64,000 bases of DNA, taken from NCBI RefSeq assembly GCF_014192715.1, contig NZ_JACHYH010000006.1, positions 62,001 through 126,000 on the forward strand, read 5' to 3'. Source of the DNA: Luteibacter sp. Sphag1AF. GTDB taxonomy: Bacteria > Pseudomonadota > Gammaproteobacteria > Xanthomonadales > Rhodanobacteraceae. This document shows, one piece after another, positions 9,953-18,748 of this stretch. How positions within the stretch are numbered: the stretch's first letter is position 1; the number at the start of each line of letters is the position of its first letter. The notes below the pieces were generated by a model. That model did not search any database. It worked only from the letters and a program-made list of their open reading frames with translations, and was not told the DNA's origin. Position numbers and translations under genes: made by a program.

Positions 9953-10061
9953 CGCCATTGTGTGAAGAGGCGTTGACGAATCTCTTCTGGCGCGTCTCAC
10001 ATCCCGTGCCTTAAGCTCGCGCGTCATTCTGTCGTGTTGACAGAACCCAAGGAGCCTCACC

Positions 10062-10424
10062 GTGACGAACGCGCGCATTCTGCTTGTGGAAGACGACGCC
10101 GTGGTCGCGATGGTGGTGGAAGAGATGCTGATCGAGCGCGGCTACGATGTGCTGGTGACCAGCAATCTCGACGACGCGTTGCACGACCTGGACTTCGGGA
10201 GCTTCGACGCGGCCGTTCTTGACCTGCATCTGCGCGGCGACGACGGCCTCCCCGTGGCGGAGGGTCTGAGTACCCGCGGCATTCCGTTCCTGTTTCTGAC
10301 CGGCAGCGACACGTCCGGCCTCAAGGGCCGCTATGCGTCGGCCCCGATTGTCCGCAAACCCTTTGACCGGGCCACGCTGGAAAGCGCCGTGGCCGCATTG
10401 CTGGCTGCGCCGACAGCTCCCTGA
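10062..10424 (+). CDS. Single-domain response regulator receiver
   Basis: 120 residues, only a CheY-like receiver. Acidic pocket Asp11/Asp12, phospho-acceptor Asp54 (AAVLDLHL), switch Thr80 and Lys99 (VRKPF) are all present, so it should be phosphorylated normally. It has no output domain. Initiation is at GTG 10062 with CAAGGAG a few bases upstream. It follows the HDOD gene by 109 bases in the same direction. Receivers of this type often serve phosphorelays fed by HWE-family kinases, but no kinase is in the window, so its partner is unknown. Confidence 0.92.
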   Translation: MTNARILLVEDDAVVAMVVEEMLIERGYDVLVTSNLDDALHDLDFGSFDAAVLDLHLRGDDGLPVAEGLSTRGIPFLFLTGSDTSGLKGRYASAPIVRKPFDRATLESAVAALLAAPTAP

Positions 10425-10445
10425 TGAGCCATCGGCGCCAGCGCC

Positions 10446-10979
10446 TTACTTGCGTGAGGTGTCGATGCTGCCAGCCGTTGCCCAGATCTGCGCGGCCACG
10501 TCCTGCGAGGTCAGCTCGATCAGGTGCGGAATGGCCGTCTGGTAATCCATGTCGTTACCCGATGCCTTGACCGCCACGGCCTGGCGCACCTTGTAGACCT
10601 TCGACACGACAGAACCCCGCGAGGTCACCCGGCAAGTGGCTTGCAGATCCATGGTGGCGGTAGCGGGCACGGCTTCCCGATCAACGACCACCGCCGCTTC
10701 CACGCCGCGGCAACCCACGATGAGGTCGGTGTAGTACTTCGGCTGAAGCGCCTTGCGCAACTGCGCTTCCACGCCCGCGGTCAATGCCGGCGACGGCTCG
10801 ACCTTCACAGTGCCCGAAAGCCCCGTGACCGGAACGATGTTGCCGGCGGGCTCCACAGTGAGCCACGGCGATGCCGGGCCTGCCGCCACGATGGTGTCCA
10901 GACGGACAGGCACTTTGTCGTTTGCGGCTCCACAGCCGGACAGCACGGCGATGGCCGCGACGGCCAGAACACGATTCAT
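10446..10979 (-). CDS. Predicted lipoprotein of unknown function
   Basis: 177 residues. The N-terminus MNRVLAVAAIAVLSGCGAA is a lipoprotein signal with lipobox LSGC, acylation at Cys16. The Ala and Asn after the Cys do not give a classic inner-membrane retention signal, so outer-membrane anchoring is likely. The remainder is soluble, with two further cysteines (VGCRG and ATCRV) that may pair in the periplasm. The middle (QLRKALQPKYYTDLIVGCRG) and the tail resemble the general layout of small periplasmic beta-rich lipoproteins, but I do not recognise the family. It converges with the receiver gene, 21 bases apart. Confidence 0.75.
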   Translation of the reverse strand: MNRVLAVAAIAVLSGCGAANDKVPVRLDTIVAAGPASPWLTVEPAGNIVPVTGLSGTVKVEPSPALTAGVEAQLRKALQPKYYTDLIVGCRGVEAAVVVDREAVPATATMDLQATCRVTSRGSVVSKVYKVRQAVAVKASGNDMDYQTAIPHLIELTSQDVAAQIWATAGSIDTSRK

Positions 10980-11167
10980 AAGTTATCCCCCAACCCCGAT
11001 GAATCGGGAAATTTACCGCCTGCCATGCTGCATAGCAACGGTGAGAAACCTTCCCGGACGTGACTGAATCGCCGGATTTGTGTGTTGGGGCACCAGGTTG
11101 CCTGCAAATAATCCGCGTCGAGGGCTGCGTGGAAGCACGCCCAAGGGGGCATAAGGGGACACATCGG

Positions 11168-11404
11168 ATGTTTCGCTGGATCAGCATCATGGCCGGAGGC
11201 CCGCAGGACGGCGAACGGTTGATTCGCGAGTTTTACGATGCGCGACCTTCTCCACCATCCCTGCGCGCTGAAGACGGAAAAATCTGCTGTGCCATCGCCA
11301 CGCGAACCGGCGTGCCGGCATCCCATTGCGTGCTGGTGCACCCGGCCGCCACCCACGAGCAGATCGAGCGTGCGGTGGACCGGATGCTGGAGGAATCCCT
11401 CTGA
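11168..11404 (+). CDS. Small conserved-looking hypothetical protein
   Basis: 78 residues starting MFRWISIMAGG. An AAGGGGACA stretch upstream can serve as ribosome binding site, which is why I prefer 11168 over the longer in-frame ORF starting at 11060. The sequence is acidic-basic mixed, with a Cys pair (ICCAIA), no signal peptide and no membrane segment. No family recognised. It ends 71 bases before the nuclease-like gene, in the same direction, so the two may be co-transcribed. Confidence 0.5.
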   Translation: MFRWISIMAGGPQDGERLIREFYDARPSPPSLRAEDGKICCAIATRTGVPASHCVLVHPAATHEQIERAVDRMLEESL

Positions 11405-11475
11405 ACCGGCGTACGGTTCGCGACCCGACGTCCTCATTCGCTATCATGGCGGCCGGACGTACGTGGGATCTTTCG

Positions 11476-12261
11476 ATGGCTGGCCCGAATAACGAGAGCA
11501 GGCGCGGTACGGACGCGCTCTCCCGCCTGTCCTGGCACGACTTCGAGCACCTGCTCGCCGAGCATTTCCGCGACCAGGGTTATCGCGTGGAGCATTTTGC
11601 CGCAGCCGGCAGCCTGAAGGCACTGGAAGGCGGCGTGGATCTGCGGCTTCGTCGCGGGTCGGAGTTTGTGATCGCCCAGTGCAAGCACTGGAATGCGGCG
11701 GAAATCGCTGCCAGCGATGTGCAGGCCCTGCTGGGCACCATGCTGGACGAAGCCGCCAACAGCGCCATCCTGATTACCCGCGGACAGTTTTCTGCCGATG
11801 CCCGTCGCGCCGCACTTCGACAGCCGCGCCTGCGACTGGTGGATGCGGACGTGCTTCGGGTGATGCTCAAGCTGGGCGACCCGATGGAGCCTGCCGCGCT
11901 CCCGGCAACGACGCGGACGCGCGACAGGCCCAGGCCGTCACGGCGCGGTTCGGATGCCTCCGTCTCCCGTTTCCTGCCGATTGCCCTGGTGGCGGTGATC
12001 GTGCTGATGCTGAGCGTGCTGGTATGGCGCAACATGCATCCGGCCCACCCGCCCGTGGCCCCGCTGCCTCCGCCCCCGGCCCCCGATGTGCCGTTGAGCG
12101 CCATCGTGGGCCCGGCGCCGCCGACCACCACGGCACCACCGGTCATTCCTTATGTTCCGCCCGTGCCCACTGACCATGTACATGCCGCGCCTGCGGCGCG
12201 TCAGTCGGACGATGCGATGAAAGTGATGGAGCGCAATACGCGGGAAGTCGGGCAGCCCTGA
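11476..12261 (+). CDS. Membrane-anchored Mrr-like restriction-endonuclease-fold protein
   Basis: 261 residues from ATG 11476; an in-frame ATG at 11446 is an alternative. Residues 15-135 form an Mrr_cat-type PD-(D/E)xK nuclease core: catalytic Asp55 (GGVDLRL) and Gln68-Cys-Lys70 (IAQCKHW), the QxK variant typical of Mrr and its relatives. A hydrophobic span at about 162-180 (LVAVIVLMLSVLVW) then a Pro-rich tail (APLPPPPAPD and similar) follow, so the nuclease domain is cytoplasmic and tethered to the membrane, with the tail probably periplasmic. Mrr-type enzymes cut methylated or foreign DNA. No methyltransferase partner lies nearby. Role is inferred. Confidence 0.8.
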   Translation: MAGPNNESRRGTDALSRLSWHDFEHLLAEHFRDQGYRVEHFAAAGSLKALEGGVDLRLRRGSEFVIAQCKHWNAAEIAASDVQALLGTMLDEAANSAILITRGQFSADARRAALRQPRLRLVDADVLRVMLKLGDPMEPAALPATTRTRDRPRPSRRGSDASVSRFLPIALVAVIVLMLSVLVWRNMHPAHPPVAPLPPPPAPDVPLSAIVGPAPPTTTAPPVIPYVPPVPTDHVHAAPAARQSDDAMKVMERNTREVGQP

Positions 12262-12297
12262 GGGCACCGCAAGAGAGCCCGCTCCCACGCGCTCATG
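12262..12297. repeat. REP-like intergenic segment
   Basis: The 36 bases between two convergent genes contain CCGCAAGAGAGCCCGCTCCC. On the opposite strand this reads as a GGGAGCGGGCT core like that of the palindromes at 58058-58090 and 60084-60109. There is no strong stem here, so it may be a single half of a repetitive extragenic palindrome. Confidence 0.35.
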
Positions 12298-13041
12298 TCA
12301 TCGCATGGTTAGGCGGCCCCATCCGCCACGCCCCCAGCGCTGCCTCGCTCCCACGAGCGATGCCGTGGCTTTATCCAGCGCGTCGCCCAGATAGAGCCAT
12401 CCGCAGGTCGCTGGCCGGGTGCGCGCGCACAGCGCGATGTGCTGCTGCGCAAGCCTTTCGTCGGCGGGTACCACCACATGATCTATACCCGCATGCACGG
12501 CCAGTGACGCACCCGTGGTGACGTCGCCGTCATACATCAGCGCCGTCGCAATGCCTTCCGCGCGCAATGCCGCGCAGCAGGCGCGCACGCCCGGACGCAG
12601 ATCATCCCGCCAGCGCACCAGACCCAGCGCGCGATCCGCATCCACCACAATCCAGCTCTCGTCCCCCTCGGCGGCGTATTCGTCCACGCGCTCGTCAAAC
12701 CAGCCGGGCAAGTGACTGTGCGCGGCGTCCAGCCAGTCTTCCACGGCCGGACGGTCACCCTTGCGGTACGCATGTCCGTCTACATCGGCACCACTCAAAT
12801 GACGGTGCGCGGTATGCGCCAGCGTGCTGCCTCCCGGCATGTCCTGCCGCCGCGCCAGCGCGGCAAGCAGGCGCCCCTCAGGCGACGCGTCGCCCACGCT
12901 GGCCAGCGCGGCGGCGTGGGCCAGTTCAAGCAGGGAGACGCCCGGCGCAGGCTGCAATGCGAACGCGCGACGCTGCCCCAGCGTGACGACGCCCCGATGT
13001 TCCAGCACCACCATGTCGATGCTCGGTGCACCCCAGCTCAT
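12298..13041 (-). CDS. Soluble KdpB-like P-type ATPase pseudoenzyme (P and N domains only)
   Basis: 247 residues with no transmembrane segment. Read against KdpB from memory, the sequence follows its cytoplasmic loop from start to end: VVTLGQRRAF for KdpB's TITLGNRQA, HAAALASVGDASPEGRLLA for DAAQLASLADETPEGRS, an RKG at 93-95 for the nucleotide-pocket RKGS, then ALGLVRWRDDLRPGV and GIDHVV. The catalytic residues are gone: the phosphorylated Asp of DKTGT is Glu14 (LEHRG), TGD is YDGD (170-173), and the hinge motif is LGDALDKA (218-225). It cannot be a working pump. Its start overlaps the end of the dehydroquinase-like gene by four bases, so the two are co-translated. It probably binds a ligand or a partner; function unknown. 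Confidence 0.75.
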   Translation of the reverse strand: MSWGAPSIDMVVLEHRGVVTLGQRRAFALQPAPGVSLLELAHAAALASVGDASPEGRLLAALARRQDMPGGSTLAHTAHRHLSGADVDGHAYRKGDRPAVEDWLDAAHSHLPGWFDERVDEYAAEGDESWIVVDADRALGLVRWRDDLRPGVRACCAALRAEGIATALMYDGDVTTGASLAVHAGIDHVVVPADERLAQQHIALCARTRPATCGWLYLGDALDKATASLVGARQRWGRGGWGRLTMR

Positions 13042-13421
13042 GCCGCCATCCTCGCCGGATCAGCGAGATAACGCAGCGCGATGGACAGCGCCATGTTGAC
13101 CCCGGCCACGCGATCACCCGGCACTACCACGGTAACGAGCGCGGGATGGGTCATCGCGTCGTCACGGTCGTGCACTTCAATGAAGGGCACTTCCAGCCTC
13201 GCCAGCGCGTCGCTCAGCGGATCACCCTCTGCGGGGACGTCCATGTCCAGCAACACCAGATCAGCGCCTTCCTGGCGCGAGGAACGCAGGCAGGCGGTGG
13301 CACCGTCAACGCCGTCGCAGACTTTCCATAGCAGCGTCTGCCCCGCTGCCTGTGCCCGCGTGACGCAGGTGAAGGCACTCGCCGCAGCCTTCGCGCTTTC
13401 GCTGATAACCATGATCGACAT
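13038..13421 (-). CDS. Type II dehydroquinase-like pseudoenzyme
   Basis: 127 residues from ATG 13421, which has GAGGTG eight bases upstream; longer in-frame starts lack a ribosome site. The fold reads like AroQ: GADLVLLDMDVPAEGDPLSD aligns with the GVDFLLINPGAFTHTS stretch, PFIEVH at 79-84 is the family hallmark, and the end (VVVPGDRVAGVNMALSIAL) matches the GVICGLGxxGYxLAL helix. Active-site parts are missing: no NLNLLG/Tyr loop at the N-terminus, no FQSNHEG (here KVCDGVDG), and HLSNVHARE has become HDRDDAMTH. It therefore should not dehydrate dehydroquinate. It is co-transcribed with the KdpB-like pseudoenzyme and divergent from xfp-ackA. Confidence 0.7.
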   Translation of the reverse strand: MSIMVISESAKAAASAFTCVTRAQAAGQTLLWKVCDGVDGATACLRSSRQEGADLVLLDMDVPAEGDPLSDALARLEVPFIEVHDRDDAMTHPALVTVVVPGDRVAGVNMALSIALRYLADPARMAA

Positions 13422-13495
13422 CAATGCACACCTCATGAAACCCGTGGCATCAATGTAGGACTGGCTCCTGTAAACAAGCTGCGCTGAATGTGGCC

Positions 13496-13527
13496 GGATC
13501 GGGTAACGATTGCGTAAAACCTGATCC
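13496..13527. promoter_or_regulatory. Inverted repeat in the divergent promoter region before xfp
   Basis: Nine-base arms GGATCGGGT and ACCTGATCC (one G-U pair) separated by 14 bases, in the 188-base gap between the divergent pseudoenzyme pair and xfp. It could be an operator or leader hairpin. No promoter elements were strong enough to call. Confidence 0.3.
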
Positions 13528-13609
13528 TTCACGCGGCGAGCATCGGGCCCGCACCAAGCTGACACGCTGGACCTCCCCCTTCTCCAGCCTGCCTCGAAAG
13601 GATCGTCCC

Positions 13610-15967
13610 ATGCCCGATACGCTATCTCCGGATCTGCTGCGGCGTATGCACGCCTACTGGCGCGCCGCCAATTATCTGTCCGTTGGCCAGATCTACCTGC
13701 GCGACAACGCGCTGCTGGAAGAGCCGCTGCGACGCGAGCACATCAAGCACCGGCTGCTCGGGCATTGGGGCACCACCACCGGCCTGAACTTCCTCTACGT
13801 GCACCTGAACCGGGTGATCGTGGAGCGCGACATCAACATGATCTATGTGATCGGCCCCGGCCACGGCGGCCCGGGCCTGGTGGCACATACCTGGCTGGAA
13901 GGCTCCTACACCGAGATCTATCCCCAAGTGGAACGCAGTGCCGCCGGCATGCGCCTGCTGTTTCGCCAGTTCTCCTGGCCGTATGGCGTGCCCAGTCACG
14001 TGGCGCCCGAGACGCCCGGTTCCATTCACGAGGGAGGCGAGCTGGGTTATTCGCTGTCTCACGCGTATGGCGCGGCGTTCGACAACCCCGACCTCGTGGT
14101 GGCATGCATCATTGGCGACGGCGAAGCGGAAACCGGCCCACTGGCCACCAGCTGGCATTCAAACAAATTCCTCAACCCCGTCCGCGACGGCGCCGTGCTT
14201 CCGATCCTGCACCTGAACGGCTTCAAGATCGCCAATCCGACGGTGCTGGCACGCATCGAAAAGGAGGAGCTGACTTCCCTCATGCACGGCTACGGTTACG
14301 AGCCGTATTACGTGGAAGGCCACGAGCCTGAGGCGATGCATCAGGCCATGGCGGCCACCATGGACAAAGCGATGGACGAGATCGCGCGCATCCAGAAGGA
14401 AGCTCGCGCCACCCCGGGCGAGGTGAAGCGCCCGCGCTGGCCCATGATCGTGATGCGCAGCCCGAAGGGCTGGACCGGTCCGAAGGAAGTGGATGGTCTT
14501 CCGGTGGAAGGCACATGGCGCGCGCATCAGGTGCCCATTGCCTCGTTCGACGACCCGACACACGTGGCGCAGCTCGAAGCGTGGATGAAGAGCTACGAGC
14601 CGAGGGAGCTCTTCGACGACGGTGGCCGGTTCCGCGAGGAATTTGCATCACTGGCGCCCACCGGTCAGCGACGGATGGGGGCAAACCCGCATGCCAATGG
14701 CGGCGGATTGCTGAAACCACTGGCGATGCCGCACTTCCGCCAGTTTGCCGAAGACGTGAAGACCCCCGGCGATCACAAGGCCGAAGCGACGCGCGTGCTC
14801 GGCAGGTTTCTCCGTGAGGTCATGCGCCAGAACATGACCAACTTCCGCCTGTTCGGGCCCGACGAAACGGCGTCCAACCGGCTGGAAGCCGTGTATGAGG
14901 TCACCTCGAAAACCTGGCTGGCGCGCGTGGAAGAGGTGGACATGAACCTCGCGCCGGATGGGCGGGTAATGGAGATACTGAGCGAACACCAGTGCCAGGG
15001 CTGGCTGGAGGGTTATCTGCTGACCGGCCGCCACGGCCTGTTTTCCTGCTACGAAGCCTTCATCCACATCATCGACTCGATGTTCAATCAGCACGCCAAG
15101 TGGCTGAAAGTGACAAGGAAGATGTCGTGGCGACCGCCCATCGCGTCGCTGAATTACCTGCTGACCTCGCACGTGTGGCATCAGGACCACAACGGCTTTT
15201 CGCACCAGGACCCGGGCTTCATTGACCATGTGGCCAACAAGAAATCGGAGATTGTCCGCATCTACCTTCCACCGGATGCGAACTGCCTCCTGTCAGTCGC
15301 CGATCACTGCCTGCGCAGCCGCCACTATGTGAACGTGATCGTGGCGGGCAAACAGCCAGACTGGCAGTGGCTGGACATCGAATCGGCCATTCGCCATTGC
15401 ACGGCGGGCGCGGGTATCTGGTCGTGGGCAGGCCGTGGCGAAGACGATCCGGATGTGGTCATGGCCTGCGCGGGTGATGCCCCCACCCTGGAGGTGCTGG
15501 GTGCCGTGATGCTGCTGCGCGAATACGTGCCGGACATCCGCATCCGCGTGGTCAACGTGGTGGACCTGATGTGCCTGGAGACGGCGGACGAACACCCGCA
15601 CGGCATGGATGATGACCAGTTCGATGAGCTTTTCACCCGCGACAGACCGGTGATTTTCGCCTTCCACGGCTATCCGGGCATCGTGCACAAGCTGACCTAC
15701 CGGCGGCACAACCACGACAATATCCATGTGCGCGGCTACAAGGAGGAAGGCACCACCACCACGGCGTTCGACATGATGGTGTTGAACAACATGGATCGCT
15801 TCCAGCTCGCGCTGGACGCCATCAACCGCATCGAGCGGCTGGCCGATCAACGTGAACGGGCCCGGCTGCGCTATTGGAGCGACATCGAGCGGCACAAGCT
15901 GTACGTCAGCGAGCACGGCCAGGACTTGCCCGAAATCCGTAACTGGCAATGGAAGGCAGAAGCATGA
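13610..15967 (+). CDS. xfp: Xylulose-5-phosphate/fructose-6-phosphate phosphoketolase
   Basis: 785 residues, the full family length, from ATG 13610 with AAAGGAT about seven bases upstream; the upstream extension is intergenic. The enzyme uses thiamine diphosphate and phosphate to cleave xylulose-5-P or fructose-6-P to acetyl phosphate plus glyceraldehyde-3-P or erythrose-4-P. Visible signatures are [27 protein letters not shown], the ThDP/metal motif [11 protein letters not shown] followed by WHSNKF, and [13 protein letters not shown]. It overlaps ackA by four bases (ATGA), so acetyl phosphate is handed directly to ATP formation. Confidence 0.97.
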   Translation: MPDTLSPDLLRRMHAYWRAANYLSVGQIYLRDNALLEEPLRREHIKHRLLGHWGTTTGLNFLYVHLNRVIVERDINMIYVIGPGHGGPGLVAHTWLEGSYTEIYPQVERSAAGMRLLFRQFSWPYGVPSHVAPETPGSIHEGGELGYSLSHAYGAAFDNPDLVVACIIGDGEAETGPLATSWHSNKFLNPVRDGAVLPILHLNGFKIANPTVLARIEKEELTSLMHGYGYEPYYVEGHEPEAMHQAMAATMDKAMDEIARIQKEARATPGEVKRPRWPMIVMRSPKGWTGPKEVDGLPVEGTWRAHQVPIASFDDPTHVAQLEAWMKSYEPRELFDDGGRFREEFASLAPTGQRRMGANPHANGGGLLKPLAMPHFRQFAEDVKTPGDHKAEATRVLGRFLREVMRQNMTNFRLFGPDETASNRLEAVYEVTSKTWLARVEEVDMNLAPDGRVMEILSEHQCQGWLEGYLLTGRHGLFSCYEAFIHIIDSMFNQHAKWLKVTRKMSWRPPIASLNYLLTSHVWHQDHNGFSHQDPGFIDHVANKKSEIVRIYLPPDANCLLSVADHCLRSRHYVNVIVAGKQPDWQWLDIESAIRHCTAGAGIWSWAGRGEDDPDVVMACAGDAPTLEVLGAVMLLREYVPDIRIRVVNVVDLMCLETADEHPHGMDDDQFDELFTRDRPVIFAFHGYPGIVHKLTYRRHNHDNIHVRGYKEEGTTTTAFDMMVLNNMDRFQLALDAINRIERLADQRERARLRYWSDIERHKLYVSEHGQDLPEIRNWQWKAEA

Positions 15968-17016
15968 GCGTGCGCCATGTGCTGGCCCTCAATTCGGGGT
16001 CCTCTTCGCTGAAGTACGGCCTTTACGCTACGGATGGCGCGAGTGCGCGAGCGCTTCTGTCTGACCAGACCGACGCTCCTGCCCGCGGCGACGATCCGCT
16101 GAACACGATCATCGGCGCATTGAAGGAGAAAGCGCTGCCGGCGCCGGATGCGATCGGCCATCGCATTGTCCACGGCGGGCCCTCTGTCCGCGCGCATGCC
16201 GTTATCGACGATGCGCTGCTCGTCAAACTGGATGAAGCGCGTGCGTTTGCTCCGCTGCATGTACCGCAGGCACTGGCCATCGTGAAACGGGCGCGGGAGG
16301 CTTTTCCCGATCTGCCACAGGTGGCCTGTTTCGACACGGCATTCCATGCATCCATGCCCGACGTGGCGCGCATCCTTCCCCTGCCCGCCGACCTGCGTGC
16401 AGACGGAATCGAGAAGTACGGATTTCACGGACTGTCGTGTGAGTTCATCGTGCGCCAGCTGGGCGACCAGCTGCCGTCGCGCACGCTGATTGCGCATCTG
16501 GGCAACGGCGCGAGCATCACCGCGGTTCGCGACGGCCGATCCATCGACACCACGATGGGACTGACCCCAACCGGCGGCATTGTGATGGGAACGCGGCCGG
16601 GTGATCTTGATCCGGGCGTGCTGCTTTACCTGCTGCGGGAACGCGGTTACGACGCAGACGCGCTGGAACGTCTGGTGGATCGCGAATCGGGTCTTGCCGG
16701 CTTGTCCGGCGGTTCGCATGACGTGCGCGAATTGCGTTCGTCCGCTGCACCGCAGGCTCGTCTGGCCCTGGAGGTATTTGCGTACGTGGCAGCGCGCCAC
16801 GTCGCGGCCATGGCGACGGCGCTGGGCGGCGTGGACCTGCTGGTGTTCACCGGAGGCATCGGCGAGCACGACGCCGCCACCCGCGACGATATCAGCCGGC
16901 GCATCGCATGGATGCGCTCGGCCGCTTCGCCACTGGGCATACGCGTCATCACCACGGAGGAGGACGAACAGATCGCCCGCCACACGTGGCAGCTGACACG
17001 TAGCGCGACGGCTTAG
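15964..17016 (+). CDS. ackA: Acetate kinase
   Basis: 350 residues, shorter than the usual ~400. Present are the N-terminal [12 protein letters not shown] (Asn10 for magnesium), HRIVHGG with the substrate Arg, [12 protein letters not shown] with the catalytic Asp, [20 protein letters not shown], the [21 protein letters not shown] block and FTGGIGEHD with the catalytic Glu. All key residues therefore survive and the shortening comes from loops. It makes ATP and acetate from acetyl phosphate. Translation is coupled to xfp. Its stop codon overlaps that of the convergent frnE-like gene. Confidence 0.95.
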   Translation: MSVRHVLALNSGSSSLKYGLYATDGASARALLSDQTDAPARGDDPLNTIIGALKEKALPAPDAIGHRIVHGGPSVRAHAVIDDALLVKLDEARAFAPLHVPQALAIVKRAREAFPDLPQVACFDTAFHASMPDVARILPLPADLRADGIEKYGFHGLSCEFIVRQLGDQLPSRTLIAHLGNGASITAVRDGRSIDTTMGLTPTGGIVMGTRPGDLDPGVLLYLLRERGYDADALERLVDRESGLAGLSGGSHDVRELRSSAAPQARLALEVFAYVAARHVAAMATALGGVDLLVFTGGIGEHDAATRDDISRRIAWMRSAASPLGIRVITTEEDEQIARHTWQLTRSATA

Positions 17017-17675
17017 GCGTTCTCTTTGGCCAGCTGACGCAGGGCCTGCTCGAACACTTCCACCGGCTGTCCACCGGAGATGAGGTGGCGCTCGTTGATG
17101 ATGACGGCAGGCACGCTGCGGATGCCCTGCGACATGAAGAACTGCTCTTCGCGACGCACGTCGTCGGCGAACTCGTCGGAAGCCAGAATCGCGCGGGCGC
17201 GCTCCGGATCAAGGCCCACGCGCTTCACCACCTGCACCAGTGCCTCGTGGTTGCTGGTGTCTTCACCCAGCGTGAAGTACGAGGTCAGCAGAGCCTTCTT
17301 GAGCTCGAGCTGCTTGTCTTCCAGCCCCGCCCAGTGCAGCAGGCGATGCGCATCGAATGTGTTGTAGATGCGGTTGCGACGGCCGAAATCGAATGCGAAG
17401 CCGACGTCTGCGCCGCGCTGGCTGATGGCCTCGCTGTTGTGCGCAATCTGCTCCGGCGTGCTGCCGTATTTGTGGGCCAGATGCTCCACGACGTCTTCGC
17501 CTTCGGGGGGCATGTCCGGATTGAGTTCAAACGGATGAAAGTGCAGTTCCACATCCACATCGTCGCGGACCCGCGCCATGGCCTGCTGGAGCGAACTCAA
17601 ACCCACCGCGCACCAGGGGCAGGCCACGTCGGAGACAAAGTCGATCTTCAAGCGCTGGGTCATCACAGAATCCAT
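17013..17675 (-). CDS. DsbA-family oxidoreductase, FrnE type
   Basis: About 220 residues. The start is at 17675 (MDSVM) or 17663 (MTQRLKIDFVSD); homology begins with the latter. Thioredoxin fold with an inserted helical domain. The motif CPWC (Cys15/Cys18 counting from 17663) follows the first strand, then VGL, as in FrnE and the polyketide-associated oxidoreductases. There is no signal peptide, so it is cytoplasmic. FrnE-like proteins act as dithiol isomerases or oxidoreductases in redox stress. The cis-Pro loop is visible as GIRSVPAVIIN. It converges on ackA with overlapping stop codons. Confidence 0.88.
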   Translation of the reverse strand: MDSVMTQRLKIDFVSDVACPWCAVGLSSLQQAMARVRDDVDVELHFHPFELNPDMPPEGEDVVEHLAHKYGSTPEQIAHNSEAISQRGADVGFAFDFGRRNRIYNTFDAHRLLHWAGLEDKQLELKKALLTSYFTLGEDTSNHEALVQVVKRVGLDPERARAILASDEFADDVRREEQFFMSQGIRSVPAVIINERHLISGGQPVEVFEQALRQLAKENA

Positions 17676-17734
17676 GGTGGGGGGTACCGACACGGTACCC
17701 GATGTTATGCACATCGGGCCCGTGAGGCGGGAGT

Positions 17735-18634
17735 TCAAGCTTTCAGCATGTCCTTGCCGATCCAGTCAAACACCGAAGGTGCCGAGGGCGCCCAGCCCAG
17801 CTCCTGGCGACCCCGGTGACCGCGCACGCGGCTGTTGGAGCCCAGGCCATAGGAGGCCATTTCGTAGCCCCATTCCGCAATGGCGTCGTCCAGCGGCCAG
17901 TCCTGCGCCTTGCCCAGACCCATGGCCTCGGCCATCGCCTGGCTCATGTCGCCGAACGACGCTTCACCCGACTCCACGAAGTAGAACGTGCCTGCCGTGA
18001 CACCGGCCAGCGCGCAGCGGTAGAACTCGACCACATCGTCGATATGCGTGGTGGACCAGATGTTCCGGCCCGGACCCACGTGGCGCACGATGCCACTTTT
18101 TTCTGCCTGCCTGCGCAAGCGCGGAAGCTGCACGCTGTCGCGGGCCAGGCCGCGACCGTGTCCATAGATCAAGGTGTTGCACAGCACCGCAGAGCGCACG
18201 CCGCGGGATGCGGCGGCAAGCACGAGGTTGTCGATATCCACGCGCTTGGCCTTGTCGGCCGTGGGCTCGGGCAGCGCGTCTTCTTCGTAGATGCGGTCAG
18301 AAGCCTGACCGCCGGAGGCGTCGCCCACGATGCTGGAACCGCTGGTATGCAGGAAGGTTTTGCCCGAGCCTGCCAGGCCCTCGATGATGGCCTCCACCGC
18401 GCCACGGTGATCGCTGCTGGCTGCATTGATCACGGCATCCGCCTCACGCGACTGGCGGATGATGATGTCGCTGTCGTTGAGGTCGCCGAGGACGGGCGTC
18501 ATGCCAAGCGCGGCGACCGCGCTGCTCTGTTCGGGCTTGCGCACCAGCGCAATGACCTCGTGGCCGTCCTTGAGAAGACCTGCGGCAATCGAGCCACCAA
18601 TGAAGCCTGTGGCACCGGTAAGAAAGATTTTCAT
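17735..18634 (-). CDS. NAD(P)-dependent epimerase/dehydratase-like protein
   Basis: 299 residues starting MKIFLTGATGFIGGSI, with the dinucleotide motif TGATGFIGG at 6-14, so an extended SDR Rossmann fold. The start at 18634 puts the motif at the expected place; the longer frame upstream is not supported. Unlike true sugar epimerases it lacks a clear YxxxK pair in the usual spacing, and sections such as NAASSDHRGAVEAIIEGLAGSGKTFLHTS look like the atypical NmrA/SDR5-like group. Substrate unknown. It is 60 bases upstream of the DsbA-family gene on the same strand and may be co-transcribed with it. Confidence 0.85.
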   Translation of the reverse strand: MKIFLTGATGFIGGSIAAGLLKDGHEVIALVRKPEQSSAVAALGMTPVLGDLNDSDIIIRQSREADAVINAASSDHRGAVEAIIEGLAGSGKTFLHTSGSSIVGDASGGQASDRIYEEDALPEPTADKAKRVDIDNLVLAAASRGVRSAVLCNTLIYGHGRGLARDSVQLPRLRRQAEKSGIVRHVGPGRNIWSTTHIDDVVEFYRCALAGVTAGTFYFVESGEASFGDMSQAMAEAMGLGKAQDWPLDDAIAEWGYEMASYGLGSNSRVRGHRGRQELGWAPSAPSVFDWIGKDMLKA

Positions 18635-18718
18635 GTGGCCTCCATCGGCCTGAAACGATGGAGCCAGTGTGCGCGGACGGCGGCCAGGGAAACAGGCCGC
18701 ACGCCCCAAAACATCCTT

Positions 18719-18742
18719 GCGGCGCGCGCAAAGGCGCGCCGC
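18719..18742 (-). terminator. Probable terminator of fumarase gene
   Basis: Perfect nine-base GC-rich stem (GCGGCGCGC and GCGCGCCGC) with a six-base loop directly after the fumarase stop codon at 18749. On the minus strand, TTTT follows a few bases later, so rho-independent termination is plausible. Confidence 0.55.
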
Positions 18743-18748
18743 GATGGA

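Noticed and set aside
15964-17016. Truncation of ackA (350 instead of about 400 residues)
   Set aside because: All active-site blocks are present in order, including the last Glu of GIGEHD, so the gene is simply a short version, not broken.
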